Assembly (NCBI RefSeq): GCF_033568475.1
Contig: NC_133123.1
Coordinates: 19,578,622 to 19,642,621, forward strand
Reading direction: 5' to 3'
From: Henckelia pumila
Taxonomy: Eukaryota; Streptophyta; Magnoliopsida; Lamiales; Gesneriaceae
Length of the DNA: 64,000 nt
Part shown: positions 53,530 through 64,000 of the stretch, piece by piece
Layout of the letters: each line of letters starts with the position of its first letter
Position numbering within the stretch: the stretch's first letter is position 1
Notes under the pieces: model-generated
What the model was told of the DNA's origin: nothing
The model's database searches: none
The model's input: only the letters and a program-made list of their open reading frames with translations
Translations under genes and position numbers: made by a program

Positions 53530-53993
53530 AATAGGGTACGAGTTACTACACTTAGAGTATTACAAACACCTTGCAAGACCTCAATTCAGTTAGGATTTAC
53601 CATATTGCCTAACTAAAAATCTTAGACTTAAAACTGAAGAATATATCCCTTGATTGATTCTTTTTACAGAGGTTTACAACATCTCAACTGAATTACAATC
53701 AACGTAATTACAACTCAATTCTTCGCACAATTGATCATTCACTAGATCATCTGATATATCTTGTAGCGTGTGCTTGAATTATTTGGCCCAAATATGATTC
53801 TTCAATGTAAGGTGAAATCTTTGAAAATTGCTTTAAATTTCCTTGAAAAGATAGAAGAGTTATTCGTGATCCGACTGCTCTTTCAACTGATCTAGGTTTG
53901 CTATTTATAGGTTTCGATTGCAACGTTCTTAAATTCAAATTGATGTGCGTCCAAGAATAGTAGTTGTTGATTTGTCTTTTAGCTCACTGACAT
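53530..53993 (-). repeat. LTR-like fragment, minus strand
   Basis: On the minus strand, 'aacctataaatagcaaacct' (53895-53915) is a TATA box. It is followed by C/T-rich and AT-rich sequence ending near a 'gaggtcttgcaaggtgttt' block, a layout seen in Copia LTRs. No ORF. Assignment is tentative. Confidence 0.35.
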
Positions 53994-54021
53994 TGTAACA
54001 TCTCACTGTATCAAGACGAGT

Positions 54022-54150
54022 CTTTTCATTGTGCTTATGTCCTCACTCACACGCACCTTGGAAAACTTCCCAGAGAGTCACTCATTCTAAAATTACCCCA
54101 AGTCGAGCACGCTTATCTTTGGATTTATTATGTGATGAGCTTCCGAAAAG
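54022..54150 (-). repeat. 5S rRNA-like segment in the Cassandra 3' LTR
   Basis: The minus strand matches the 5S rRNA order: 'ttaagcgtgctcgacttggg' region, then 'taattttagaatg(a/g)gtgac' and 'tctgggaag', then 'caaggtgcgtgtgagtgagg'. It contains the internal-promoter-like part of 5S but is not a 5S gene. In Cassandra this part can recruit RNA polymerase III; that is known for the family. Confidence 0.85.
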
Positions 54151-54434
54151 AAGATGCACCTTCTTAATATAAGTTGTACATATCAAATCTTTTGTACCTC
54201 TCATTTCGATGTGGGATCGGTTCATTCATGTCACCCATCGCTCATTCTTTGGCGAGATTTCCATCTTTCAGGTATTAACCACCTATATTGCGGACCATGT
54301 ACCGCCCTAGGACTTTTTGGCTCCGGGTGTCGCATACTCACCAGCTTTCGCCTGGTTCATCCCCGAACCACACCGTACTAGGAGAGGCCAGTCTTTGATA
54401 CCATGTGTAATGTCTCACTGTTAGCGTACTTATG

Positions 54435-54560
54435 TCCTCACTCACACGCTCCTTGTGTAACTTTTCAGAGGGTCACCCATCCTAAAATTACCCCAAGTCG
54501 AGCACGCTTAACTTTGGAGTTATTATGTGATGAGCTTCCGAAAAAAATATGCACCTTCTT
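54435..54560 (-). repeat. 5S rRNA-like segment in the Cassandra 5' LTR
   Basis: Closer to true 5S than the other copy: 'gttaagcgtgctcgacttgg' and 'ttttaggatgggtgaccctc' on the minus strand compare directly with plant 5S 'gttaagcgtgcttgggc' and 'aggatgggtgacctcctggg'. Confidence 0.88.
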
Positions 54561-54734
54561 AATATGAGTTGTACATATCAAATCTTTTGTACTTCTCATT
54601 CCGACGTGGGATCGATTCATTCATGTCACCCATCGCCAATTCTTTGGTGGGGTTTCCATATTTCAGGTATTAACCACCCATATTACGGACCATGTACAGC
54701 CCAATGATTTTTTGGCTCCGAGTGTCACAGACAT

Positions 54735-55340
54735 GTACCAAAATTCTGCGTCTGCTCAGTAGCCATTTGTACGGGCACAACTGATAATGAGTTTGGGCAC
54801 AAGTGATTTTGCCTCGACTGGTTGGTTTCCCTTGACTGGTTCAGTTCAGTTTTGTCTGGTTGATTTGATCAGTTCAGTTCAGTTGAGAACTTCGTTTGAT
54901 CAGTTTGCCTTGACTAGTCCACTCTTGGTTTCATCAAGTTCAGTTTGTGCACTAATTATCTCAATTCAGTTGAATTGTCCAGTTGAGATCTTAGATTAGT
55001 CAAGTGGACCAAGTCAATTCAATTCCAGTTGATAACTTCAGTTTCGGTTGAGAACTTGTCCAGTTGAGTAGCTTTAATCCCGGTTCATGACAAGTTCAAT
55101 TTTCATATTGATTTTTCCTATTGTTTGTCATAGTTTATCAACACCGAAAATATGAATATTCCAACTGTATAAAATTTAAAAGTGCACAAGATTTCAGAGA
55201 GGTTCTTAGAGATAGTATGGTTATATTGGGTTATGAGTTGGTGTTGAAGAAGAAAGAGAAAATAAGGATAACTGGTGTTTGTAAAAACGGTTGTGATTGA
55301 AGGATTCATGCATCCCTGATTCAGGGTGGGACAACATTCC
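54735..55340. other. Repetitive LTR-like sequence rich in 'cagttcagttga'
   Basis: 'gttcagttcagtt', 'cagttgagaactt' and 'tgactggtt' recur more than ten times between 54815 and 55090, resembling the U3 of Copia LTRs. Beyond 55100 nothing is recognised. Confidence 0.4.
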
Positions 55341-56600
55341 AAATCAAAACAATGAACGGAGCTCACACTCATGCAAGATCTCATTCCAATATATTTTCTA
55401 ACTACAAGTACTTGGGAATAATGATTGAAAATATTGTTAGAGATAATATAAATATCAAAACTAATCAGCTACATAATATAATTATGAGAAAATGTGCAGT
55501 AGATGTTGGTTATTGGAAAGTTTTAAGGACAAAGAAGGTTGTTATTCAGAAGATCGGAGGAGTTAATGGTGTCCAGTACTAGCTACTTAGGGATTATTGT
55601 GAGAAAGTGTTGAAATATATTACAGGGAGAAAGATTCTCATTAGAAGTAAGGAAGACTTCGAACCACCATTATTTGATAAGCTTTATTTTGTTTGCAGGC
55701 AATGAAAACCAACTTTTTGTTAGGTTGTAGACTAGTTATTGGATTGGATGTTTTTTTTTAAATAGGACATGGTGGGAAGCTATTAGTGGTTATTGGTAGG
55801 GATGTGAATAATATATAACATGATCCCGATTGCATTAGCTGTGGTACAAGTAGAGAAAATACAGAAAACTTGACTTGATTTCTTAGGGAGTTGTTAGAAG
55901 ATATCAAGGATTGTGAGAGAATAGATGGAATTTTATCTCATATAAGCAGAAGTGTCTTGTTGAAGCTTTGAAGAATCTTGTACCTGATTATGAGCATAGG
56001 TTTTGCTTGAGACACATATACCAAAACTTTTAAAAAAAATAAAAAATACAGGGGTTTGGAGCTTAAGGAATTATTTTGGAAGGCTGGTACAACAACAAAC
56101 AGAAATGATTTTGATGGTTGCATGAAGAGGATCATTCATGTAGATCTAAAATTAAATTCTACCCATGAGACGGCTTCCGAATGACTCCAAAAGATCCCAC
56201 TAATTCATCGAGCTAGAATTCATTTCTCCACAACTTGTTTGTCTAATATTGTAGTAAATAATTTGTGAGAATCATTCAATAGTTATATAATGGGTGCTAA
56301 GGACAAGCCGATTATAACAATGTTGAAGTGTATACGAATAAAATTGATGAGGAGAATATTCAGCAGAAGAAAGATGGAATGGAAAAATATAGTAGTGATA
56401 TTTGTCCTAATATAATGAGAAGGATCAAGAAGAACCAAAAGTTCTCCAGAAATTTTTTCGCAATCTATTCGGGAGAACATGAATACCAGATTCAATGCTT
56501 GTCTGCTCAAGAGATACTTGCACAGTTTGTGGTGTATCTGATGACGAAGACATGCACATGTGGCATGCTCCAACTTTGTGGGTATCTTAATTTGGGTTAA
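55341..56600 (+). pseudogene. Mutator-like (MULE) transposase remnant
   Basis: Plus-strand pieces occur in the order of a MuDR transposase. At 55352-55579 is the N-terminal domain (NQLHNIIMRKCAVDVGYWKV). At about 55715-55760 is FLLGCRLVIGLDV, for the first catalytic Asp region. At about 55800-55920 is GRDVNN...IALAVVQVEKTEN...FLRELLEDIKDCE. At about 55960-56110 is the 'HRFCLRH' region. At about 56220-56350 is SFNSYIMGAKDKPIITMLKC. At about 56515-56580 is VVYLMTKTCTCGMLQLCG, the SWIM zinc finger. Frameshifts and stops separate them. No terminal inverted repeats were located. Confidence 0.8.
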
Positions 56601-56770
56601 TGAGATCCTACACTAAGGATAATACCTAAATCATACATCTAATGGTTCGTATTTTTACACATAAGCGTAATTAATGATATATTTTTGACGTGACAAATCA
56701 TGGGACATTTGATCTATCATTGGGGTAATACTCATGTGTTAGGTTGAACTCTACCCTTTAATTTACTCTC
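56590..56770 (+). repeat. Dispersed repeat, second copy (see 17346-17540)
   Basis: Shares 'gggttaatgagatcctac', 'cacataagcgtaattaat', 'gacgtgacaaatcatggg' and 'gtaatact' in order with 17346-17540. Confidence 0.5.
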
Positions 56771-56826
56771 ATGCATGCTCTGCCATTTGTGCTAGCAACC
56801 AAGGGTTGAAGGATTATGTCGACTGA

Positions 56827-57025
56827 GGCCCCGTTTGATTTCAAAAGCCAGGCCAAAAAAGTATTTTTTTTTAAGTGCTTTTCATTTAATAAAGTGTTTG
56901 GTTGACCAGAAAAGTGCTTAAATAAGCACTTTTTAAAGTCAAAATTAGAGCTTTTTCAAAAGCAAAAAATTATAGCTTAAAAAAGTGTTTTTTTTAAAAA
57001 ATGTCTACCAAATCCAAACGGGGCC
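56827..57025. mobile_element. Tourist-like (PIF/Harbinger) MITE
   Basis: 199 bp with inverted ends GGCCCCGTTTGATTT and, from the right, GGCCCCGTTTGGATTT. The TGA duplication lies at 56824-56826 and 57026-57028. The interior contains inverted 'aaagtgctt'/'aagcactttt' blocks. It lies just beyond the MULE remnant. Confidence 0.85.
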
Positions 57026-57028
57026 TGA

Positions 57029-57485
57029 AAGTCACAAACTGATTACTATTTATAAACTTTATATTATACTGCTTATAATTTTAAATAATAGGCTTTCACT
57101 AGTAAATCATTACATGATCCAATAAAAGCGATTATATATGACTTTGGTGCTCTATTTATGAAGGCCCGATATCATGGTGGATCCATCATCCATTTACAAA
57201 TTTAAACAATACCCACTAAAAATATATGTACACAAATAACATATTATTAAATAACTAAAAAAATAGTATAAGTTTAAGGTAAAATCAACTTTTCATAATT
57301 CTGATTAATATTGAATCGTGCAATGGCAGCATGAAATAAGATAAAATAATTCACTGAAACAAACGTATTGAAAGATTCGAGTGACATGATGACATCATCT
57401 TGATAAAATGATATATTAATTAAGAACTTGATCCTATAAATATTATGTGTTTGTGTTCTAACTACATTATAATTTACACAAAAAT
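57029..57485. other. AT-rich intergenic DNA
   Basis: No gene or repeat recognised. Confidence 0.5.
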
Positions 57486-57660
57486 TTGAGATCGTCTCAC
57501 AGATCAATTTTGAAAGACGGATATCTGATTCGATCCGATCCTAAAAACTACTATTTTTATGTCAAAATCATTACTTTTCATTAAAAATAAGGACGCGACG
57601 AGTTAACTCATCTCACAAATATAAATTAGTGAGACCATATCACAAAAAACATATTTTTAA
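57486..57660. mobile_element. MITE, family A, copy 4
   Basis: Left 'tttgagatcgtctcacagat', right 'gtgagaccatatcacaaaaa', with an interior 'actatttttatgtcaaaatc' related to the 'taataattttggcataa' block of the family. Diverged. Confidence 0.55.
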
Positions 57661-59172
57661 TTATAACGCTTGATATTACATACCACATATATAAGCAACA
57701 ATATAATATCCCCTACTAACACTTTCTTGGGCGATATAATCGTACAATGTATGTCTAATGAGATTTACTTGACTAAATGATTTGTAAGTTACTGCGTTAA
57801 CTAGAGAGTTTACCCAATATACAACGATAACGGTTGTTGTCGGTCGTTAAAAAGAAACAATATAATATGATCATTTGTTTTTATACTTTAAAAAATATAT
57901 ATATATATCATAAATTTTATGTCACGCACGGAAAAATAAATACTCTGTATTGTTGTGAAATCAAAATCTAGAGCTCACACATATTGGTGACGCCATAGTG
58001 ATGTAATGATCAAAATAAATTAGGAAGGAAGAAATTGATTTAAAAAGCACGACCAGTGTTGTTTCTTTAACACCAATCAAGTAACTTATTTATTGAAAAT
58101 TTGATGAAATCTTTTGATTCTATAAATTGATTTTCGCATACACGAAATGGACGTATCATGCAGCTAAAGAGTCCTTCAAATCTATGCAAATTAAATCATG
58201 ATTTCGGTGATAGGAATTAAGACTATATCAAACCAATAAGAACATATTTAAAAATTATATATTTTCAAAGATAAGATGAAGTGTATGATTGAAATAATTA
58301 ATAACACAAAATATTTGACTCATGACAAAAGCATAACATTTAACTCTCTCAATTCTCAAAATTCACATGTACCTTATTTTATAAACATCAACATTTATTC
58401 CCCAAAAATCTAAATAAATTTAAAGAAATGACTTGTTATGGATCAATGTCATATAACCAACTTGGATGCACATATTTTCTAAAAGTCAATATTTATATCC
58501 CTTTCCATTACATTTATTCTTTTAAAATTAATAATATAATTATATTATATTATATAGAATTCCGACCCCAAATTAACGAGGCATTTTATCTACACGCAAC
58601 CTTTTTGTCTTGTAGTACCGTGTAAGTTCCATTGATGGAAACTCAAAAGTTTTAAATAAAAAAAACCAAGTCTTTTGTTATTGAAAGAAATTAGGATCCA
58701 CCTTCAAAAAAAAAAAAGAAATTAGGATCTTGATGTGTGACTTATAATATAATTAGAAAATGTAATATATATGTTGAGTTTTTCTTGTTCTAATTATGGG
58801 AAATGGGTTCCACTCGACGGACCACAATTGGATAAATTAATTGACTATTTTTATGATTAATTTACTAATTAATGAATGATAGTAAAGTTTAAGGCACGAG
58901 GACCACAATTAATTAAGTGAAGTGGTGGAGACATTTTATCTTTGAGTTATTAGCTTAAACAACTTTGATTTATCATGAAGCCAATAACTAATGTCTTTTT
59001 TTTTTTTTTTTTTTTTATCTCTATGCATCGAGTGAAAATTAATCGATCTAGAACTGAAATAGCTAGAATTAATTTAATTTTTTTCTGCATTTTTAATAAA
59101 AAAAATTATACTCATGATAGATTCGAATTTTAATTAATTTTGTATTATACGGATTTTAAAACACCCTCTTTA

Positions 59173-59208
<36 letters not shown>

Positions 59209-59611
59209 TATTTTCATTTTATTTTTTATTGAAGATATTAGAATTTTATTTTATTTTTTGGTTAGAATAACGAGATTTTCAAGTATTAAACTTGACAAGA
59301 AATTACCTTATTGGGAAAAAAAGGTGATATTCGTCTTGTAAGTTGCTGTTTGCCCTCATCGGTTAAAATCAGGTTTAAATACAAATATACAATAACCTGA
59401 ATTTTATTTAGGTTTATTTCTTTCTTTCTTTCTTTTGATCTGTTATGTTGTTATTTTTAATTTTGTTCTAAATTGTAATAATACATTAGATATTATGGAC
59501 ATGTTCAACACCAATACACTATAGTGTTTTAAAGATCAAAGTTCTAAGATGCAAGTGAAAAAGAAGCCAACTGAATTTTAATCCATTGGAAGATCCAAAA
59601 ATTTGTTGTCA
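57661..59611. other. AT-rich intergenic DNA with microsatellites
   Basis: (TA)n near 57894-57908, poly-T at 58997-59016 and (TTA)n at 59174-59209. A duplication of 'aaagaaattaggatc' lies near 58684 and 58716. No gene is supported; the frame at 58428-58625 lacks any motif. Confidence 0.5.
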
Positions 59612-59790
59612 CGAGAATTCTCATGAGACCGTCTCACAGATAAATTTGTAACACGGATCTCTTATTCAATCTATGAAAAAATATTAACTTTTATGCCAAG
59701 AATATTAATTTTCACTCTAGAAATAGACTTGATATGAATCCGTCTCATGAATATAAATTCGTGAGACATCTTTTAAAAATTAAATGTAGT
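59612..59790. mobile_element. MITE, family A, copy 5
   Basis: 'gagaccgtctcacagataaa' at the left and 'tccgtctcatgaatataaat...gtgagac' at the right, with 'tattaacttttatgccaaga' inside. Same family as copies 1-4. Confidence 0.65.
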
Positions 59791-60489
59791 ACTTTTTAGT
59801 TTTTATCCCTCACCTTTCCTTCATGATTGTTCCATATATTCAAAACCATCATAATATACTTCTTGACTAAGAATAATTTACGAGTTAAAACAATATTGCC
59901 GCTAATAAATTTTCATGTTAAACATAGTATTATATATCTCTGATATTTATTTACCTCTTCTCATGTTTACTTTTATAATAAATGTGTGTGGTAGGCCTAT
60001 GGTCCTCCAATATTGCTCCATCTTAAAGCTAAAAGATTAATCATTTCTCCTTTTTCATTTGCTCCCCAAGTGTCTTTTTTGTGAAATAATGAATCCCCTT
60101 TTACTTCCAAACTCAGCTTCTATCTTTACAAGCAAAACCCTAGAATTTTCAAAATCAATATGGTAAATGATTTGCGTCATAACCGGACCCAACAGGGTCC
60201 ACTTTATAAGTAGATAAAAAATTAATGTTGAATCCATGGTGTACGCGAAATTATCTGCACTCGCTCGACTCTATTATACATACGCACTATTATTCAGTCA
60301 GAGACAGAGTGATGATTTGGCAACAATCTCGTATGAAATTCATTATAATTAACCACATACTAATGTGCATAGATTCAGCGTAAGAGAATATACAACTAAT
60401 GCATATATATTAAACTAATGAGAACAAGCCAGAATAATTAGAAATCATAGTTTTAGAATTCATGCATGGTTTAAAAATTAAGGGAGTAT
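59791..60489. other. Intergenic DNA, nothing recognised
   Basis: No coding or repeat evidence. Short open frames only. Confidence 0.5.
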
Positions 60490-60776
60490 TATTTTTCGTT
60501 CATTATTTTATCTTTTTTTTTTGTTTTGGTCCATTAAATTTTCAAATTAAGTTTAGTTTTGGTACGCTAAATTTTAATTTTCGGCTGATTCAATTGCTGA
60601 TATGACAGCTCGACAGATCATCATTTTTCTGTGCCACATCAATATTTTTTGATGTCACTTCGACATTTTTAAGTTACACTTTAGCAATTGAACCAAAATA
60701 GTCGGAAACTTAAAATTAGTATACCAAAAACAAACATTGAAATAGTTAACAGACTAAAATAAAATAATAAAGTTAA
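60490..60776. mobile_element. Fold-back MITE (ggtcc type), diverged
   Basis: 'ttattttatctttttttttt' ... 'ttaagtttagttttggtacg' and 'ctgattcaattgct' on the left are mirrored by 'tagcaattgaaccaaaatag', 'aattagtataccaaaaacaa' and 'agactaaaataaaataataa' on the right. Layout as in the 5989-6276 element. Confidence 0.6.
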
Positions 60777-60779
60777 AAA

Positions 60780-60935
60780 AATGCTAGATGTACACCTTAG
60801 CTTACACCAATTTACATGTAAAGAAATACAAAACTACCCATGATACGAAATAAATATCTCGTTGGTAAGGAAATTTTTGTAATTAATAAGGAAAAATGTA
60901 AACCAACATGTATACTAAGGTGTACATCTAGCATT
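60780..60935. mobile_element. 156-bp MITE with perfect 20-bp inverted ends
   Basis: The left end at 60781-60800 (ATGCTAGATGTACACCTTAG) is exactly complementary to 60915-60934, and the match extends one base further on each side. The interior is AT-rich and not palindromic. The superfamily is unknown and no clear target-site duplication was found. It lies immediately next to the preceding fold-back element. Confidence 0.8.
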
Positions 60936-61193
60936 ACTCTAAAGTTAATTAATAGAAAAAAAAAACTAGTTCCCCAAAATTTAATTCTCGACCTACACAA
61001 ACCCTTGATTAAATTTTTTGGGTTTGAAACAATTAAATTAGAGACTTCTATATGGTCATTTTCAATACCTGCACGGGTCTATATTAGAAATTCCTGTACG
61101 TATTAATGCATGTAAATCATGATTATTTGGTTTGTAGTGTGTAACAAACATGCATACTTCAATGTTATAATGGTTGAACTTACATGATTAAGA

Positions 61194-61532
61194 GAGTGTT
61201 TGCAATCACTAAAAAAAAATGATTGTTAGTTTTTGGCTTAAGAAAATCATTTTTGTGTGTTTTTTAAACCTAGATTATGTGTTAGCTTATGCTTAACTTA
61301 ATTGAAATCCAAAAGCTAGTCATGTGGTGATTATGATTCTCCAAAAGTGATTCTAATAAGAAGGTCATTGTTAAAATCACTCTAATCACTTATTTATCAA
61401 ACACTACCCAACTTTGATTTTTAGATTTTCACATTTATTTTCAAACACTACCAACTTTTGATTTTTCTTAAATTTTTTATAATATATAAATTAATCACTT
61501 CTACAAAAGCACAATCTATTGCAAACACTCCC
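61194..61532. mobile_element. Tourist-like (PIF/Harbinger) MITE with TAA TSD
   Basis: Ends GAGAGTGTTTGCAAT and, inverted from the right, GGGAGTGTTTGCAAT. TAA lies on both sides (61191-61193 and 61533-61535). The interior has inverted 'aaatcac'/'gtgattttaa' blocks. 339 bp, no ORF. Confidence 0.88.
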
Positions 61533-61769
61533 TAAGTTAGGGTGAGTTTCAAGTTCCAATTAATACACGCAATTTATAAGTAATTATAAAGTACTTGCTC
61601 AGGATGAAAAAAAAAATTTGTTTTCAATGAACTCCAATAACGTTACTAGGTTTGAAATTTGATGTAATTACATCTTCAATAAAATTTGATGTAATTAAAT
61701 GAACATTTGTTTTGAAATATATAATTTCCATCGAGAAAATTGAAATTTTTTCGTTAGATATATTTGTTT

Positions 61770-61990
61770 GCTATTTTGGTCATCTACATTATTAAATTTC
61801 AGTCTTCGTCCCCTATCCTTGGATTACTTGCAATTTTAGTTTTTTTTTTATTAAGAGTTTTGATGTGCACTATTTATATATATCTGCACCACATCGGTGA
61901 TATATCAATGTCATGTTGAAAAAAAAAACTAAAATTGAAAAAAAAAATGGCGAAATGAGACTAAAATTCGATAACATGGAGTGCCAAAGG
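61770..61990. mobile_element. MITE, family B, diverged copy
   Basis: 'ttggtcatctacattattaa', 'tttcagtcttcgtcc' and 'tgcaattttagttttttttt' on the left are mirrored by 'aactaaaattgaaaaaaaaa' and 'gagactaaaattcgataaca'. The centre has 'ctgcaccacatcggtga', the counterpart of the 'acatcagc' centre of other copies. Confidence 0.55.
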
Positions 61991-64000
61991 CAAATAGTGA
62001 TGTTTTTCGAAACTTAATTTGTATTTGGATAATAACCATGATAAAACTTTTGTTAATCAACACATTATATTTTATTTCCAATAAGTTTATATAGAGAGAG
62101 ATAATAATATTATTTGAGATTATGTGCATGTACACTTATGCAAAGATTCAAGAAAATAATAGTGGTTAAAATCTATGATATTGAACTATCGTTTCTGTAC
62201 AAAAAAAAAAACTTTATTTCTTGTGATTCAAAAATAAAATCAAGAAGCTAGAGAATTTTTTATTGCAATAATTGTCCCTTCTTGGTAGAGAGATCGAAAT
62301 ATGACGTTTGGGCTGCTGTGCAGTTTAAAATATTTGAGTTGCACCATTACTACCATATATATATGATTTTTGGTAAAAACGACAAACACTCAGTCCAACA
62401 ATTTGTATCAGATCCAAGGTCATGAGTTCGATTATCATTGATTGCAAAGAGTGCAATTATTGAGACGAAGATTGTTGATGTGAAATAATTGTCTTTTTTT
62501 GGTAGAGCGATCGAACCATGACGCTTGGACTGTTGTGAAATCATTAGCACCAGTTATAATTTTTGATAAAACGATAAGTGTTATAAGCTGGTTATAAACA
62601 TATTTTCTTATAGTCCGTCATCAAGTGATGTATTGATGCTAACTAAAGGCTCTAAAGCTAATAGAATGTAGAATAAAATTTAATATACTTAAGCACGTCA
62701 ATTCTGCACGTAGTTTAATTATTATAAATTTTACCTATAATTTTCTTGAAATTTCAACTAGTTTTAAATTATTGAATTAGCATTGATAACTAGATATGCT
62801 TTTCTAAGCTTAGTTCGAAAGGTCTTGTCCTAACCCCTATCATATATAGTTGTCATTTTTCTTTTAATATGATTAGATATAAAAAGAAAATGATAATTTA
62901 GTAATGTATATTTGTTTCTTTGTGATTAATTTAATAATTTGTGTTGGTCTATTTATTTCAATATATGACGTTTGCAGCGCTACATTATGAGATGCATGTC
63001 TAGTAGAAAAATGATTAAAGTTGTAAAAATTTGAAAGATACATGATTAATAGTTAAATTTGACAATATAAAAGACTAAAATTATATGCGACAATTAAAAT
63101 TTTCTCAATCTATTATAATTTTAATTAAATAAAATAATTAATATGCAATTGACTTGTTTTCCGGTGTCGGAATTATGAAATGAATGTTAATTTACGTCGC
63201 TAAATATTGGTGTCTGCATGGTTACGTTACTTCTAATTTTAATAGACAAAAAATTGTATGAAAAATATATTGCTCGTTTTGTTCACAAGACTCGTTTTGA
63301 CAGTTACAAGATACTTTCAACTACAAATTATACTTAGCACAATTGATCTCTAAAATGATCGAACATATATATAAAACTTGAAGAGTATGCCTTATCAAAT
63401 CAACATAACTTTCAGCGAGATTTTCTTCACTTGTAAATTCAAAGTATATCGATTGAGAAGTTTTTAATTCCGATTCTTAAATAGATTTTTTTCTTTGAAA
63501 CATTAAATAGATTATTTGTACGGTTAATTGTTAAAAAATCCTCCCATCACATGTTTTATTATAATTCAGTCTCTGTCAGGTTTTTTCTTTTTCTGCACTC
63601 CCTAAACCATTAAAAGTTTGTTTCTACTCCCTGGGCCCACAAATAATTTTCAAAGTGAAAAATAAGTATAAACAATTAAAAATATGGTACAAACATATGA
63701 AATTTGAGTACTAATTATTTCAAATCTGATACAAAAACTTGTTTTCTTGGTATAAAATCTTTTGTGTTATATTTCATCTCTCTAAAACTAAAAATATAAA
63801 TCATGATTTTGTACTCAATTTGAGATAATTAATGCCAACAATAGATAAATCAATACGTAAATTAAATGTTTTGCACTCAAATTTCTTAAATTAATACAAA
63901 AAAATTGCTAATTTTTGTGATTTTCAAAATACTAATATATGTCAAAAAAATGATGAACAAATATTTTAATATAAATATTTTGTACATAAACATGTATGTA
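61991..64000. other. Right-hand intergenic DNA with one small direct repeat
   Basis: The block 'caataattgtcccttcttgg ... gagatcgaaatatgacg' (62262-62310) recurs as 'aaataattgtctttttttgg ... gcgatcgaaccatgacg' (62484-62525). Between them lies 'tgtatcagatccaaggtcat', which resembles a TRIM primer-binding region. The rest to the window edge is AT-rich with no gene. Confidence 0.45.

Larger units (their letters stand above)
53994..54729 (-). mobile_element. Cassandra TRIM retrotransposon, complete
   Basis: The LTRs are 53994-54334 (3') and 54406-54729 (5', minus orientation). Each is bounded by TG...CA (TGTGACACTC...ACATTACA on the minus strand). The 5-bp duplication GACAT flanks the element (53989-53993 and 54730-54734). 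The 71-bp interior starts with PBS TGGTATCAAAGAC (54391-54403, minus strand). Both LTRs include a 5S rRNA-like block of about 110 nt, the defining feature of Cassandra. No coding capacity. LTR divergence is noticeable, so it is not very recent. Confidence 0.93.

Noticed and set aside
54022-54560. Two 5S rRNA gene-like sequences
   Set aside because: They lie inside the LTRs of a complete Cassandra TRIM, are diverged from true 5S and lack a T-stretch terminator in the right place, so they are not called as rRNA genes.

Overview
This is plant nuclear DNA, AT-rich and dominated by transposable elements. HIPP-type and ROH1-type genes, Cassandra and other TRIMs, 'GAGACGGTCTCA' MITEs and LTRs of asterid style suggest a eudicot, probably an asterid and perhaps Lamiales. 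The species cannot be fixed by eye. No virus, organelle insertion, CRISPR array or bacterial-type operon was seen.

Only two host genes look complete. One is a three-exon heavy-metal-associated isoprenylated protein (HIPP-like, minus strand, 10078-11756). The other is an intronless ROH1/BYPASS1-like gene (minus strand, 22958-24214), which forms a clear GC-rich island. Two orphan exons (2571-2758 and 50574-50645) may be remnants of other host genes.

Layout. Positions 1-9700 hold a Copia 3' LTR running off the left edge, a CACTA (En/Spm) remnant, a fold-back MITE, a gypsy-like LTR fragment, a Copia gag remnant with its primer-binding site and LTR, and a second Copia LTR tail. Positions 9700-12900 hold the HIPP gene with a MITE in intron 2, MITEs and a long palindrome. 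Positions 13900-22500 hold a small non-autonomous LTR element with perfect target-site duplication, a diverged relative, three MITEs of one family, a hAT-type MITE, a hAT transposase fragment, a LINE 3' end and a TRIM. After ROH1 and a gene-poor gap, positions 26870-38800 are one broken Copia element containing two younger insertions. The first is a 5.85 kb Pack-CACTA carrying pieces of several host genes (26994-32847). The second is a 4.8 kb non-autonomous gypsy element (33326-38138). Positions 39845-47079 are an Athila/Tat-type gypsy element that has lost RT and integrase and has a Harbinger element in its 3' LTR. Positions 48500-55100 hold Copia-like LTR sequence, an orphan exon, an inverted pair of LTR-like sequences and a complete Cassandra TRIM with 5S rRNA-like LTRs. 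Positions 55300-64000 hold a dead Mutator transposase and several MITEs in otherwise anonymous DNA.

The strongest candidate for something undescribed is the Pack-CACTA. It has a perfect CCA target-site duplication and subterminal repeats. Fragments resembling an ABCI10-type ABC ATPase, an XB3/XBAT-type E3 ligase and another ankyrin protein all lie in one orientation, downstream of a GC-rich leader-like segment, and some keep usable splice sites.
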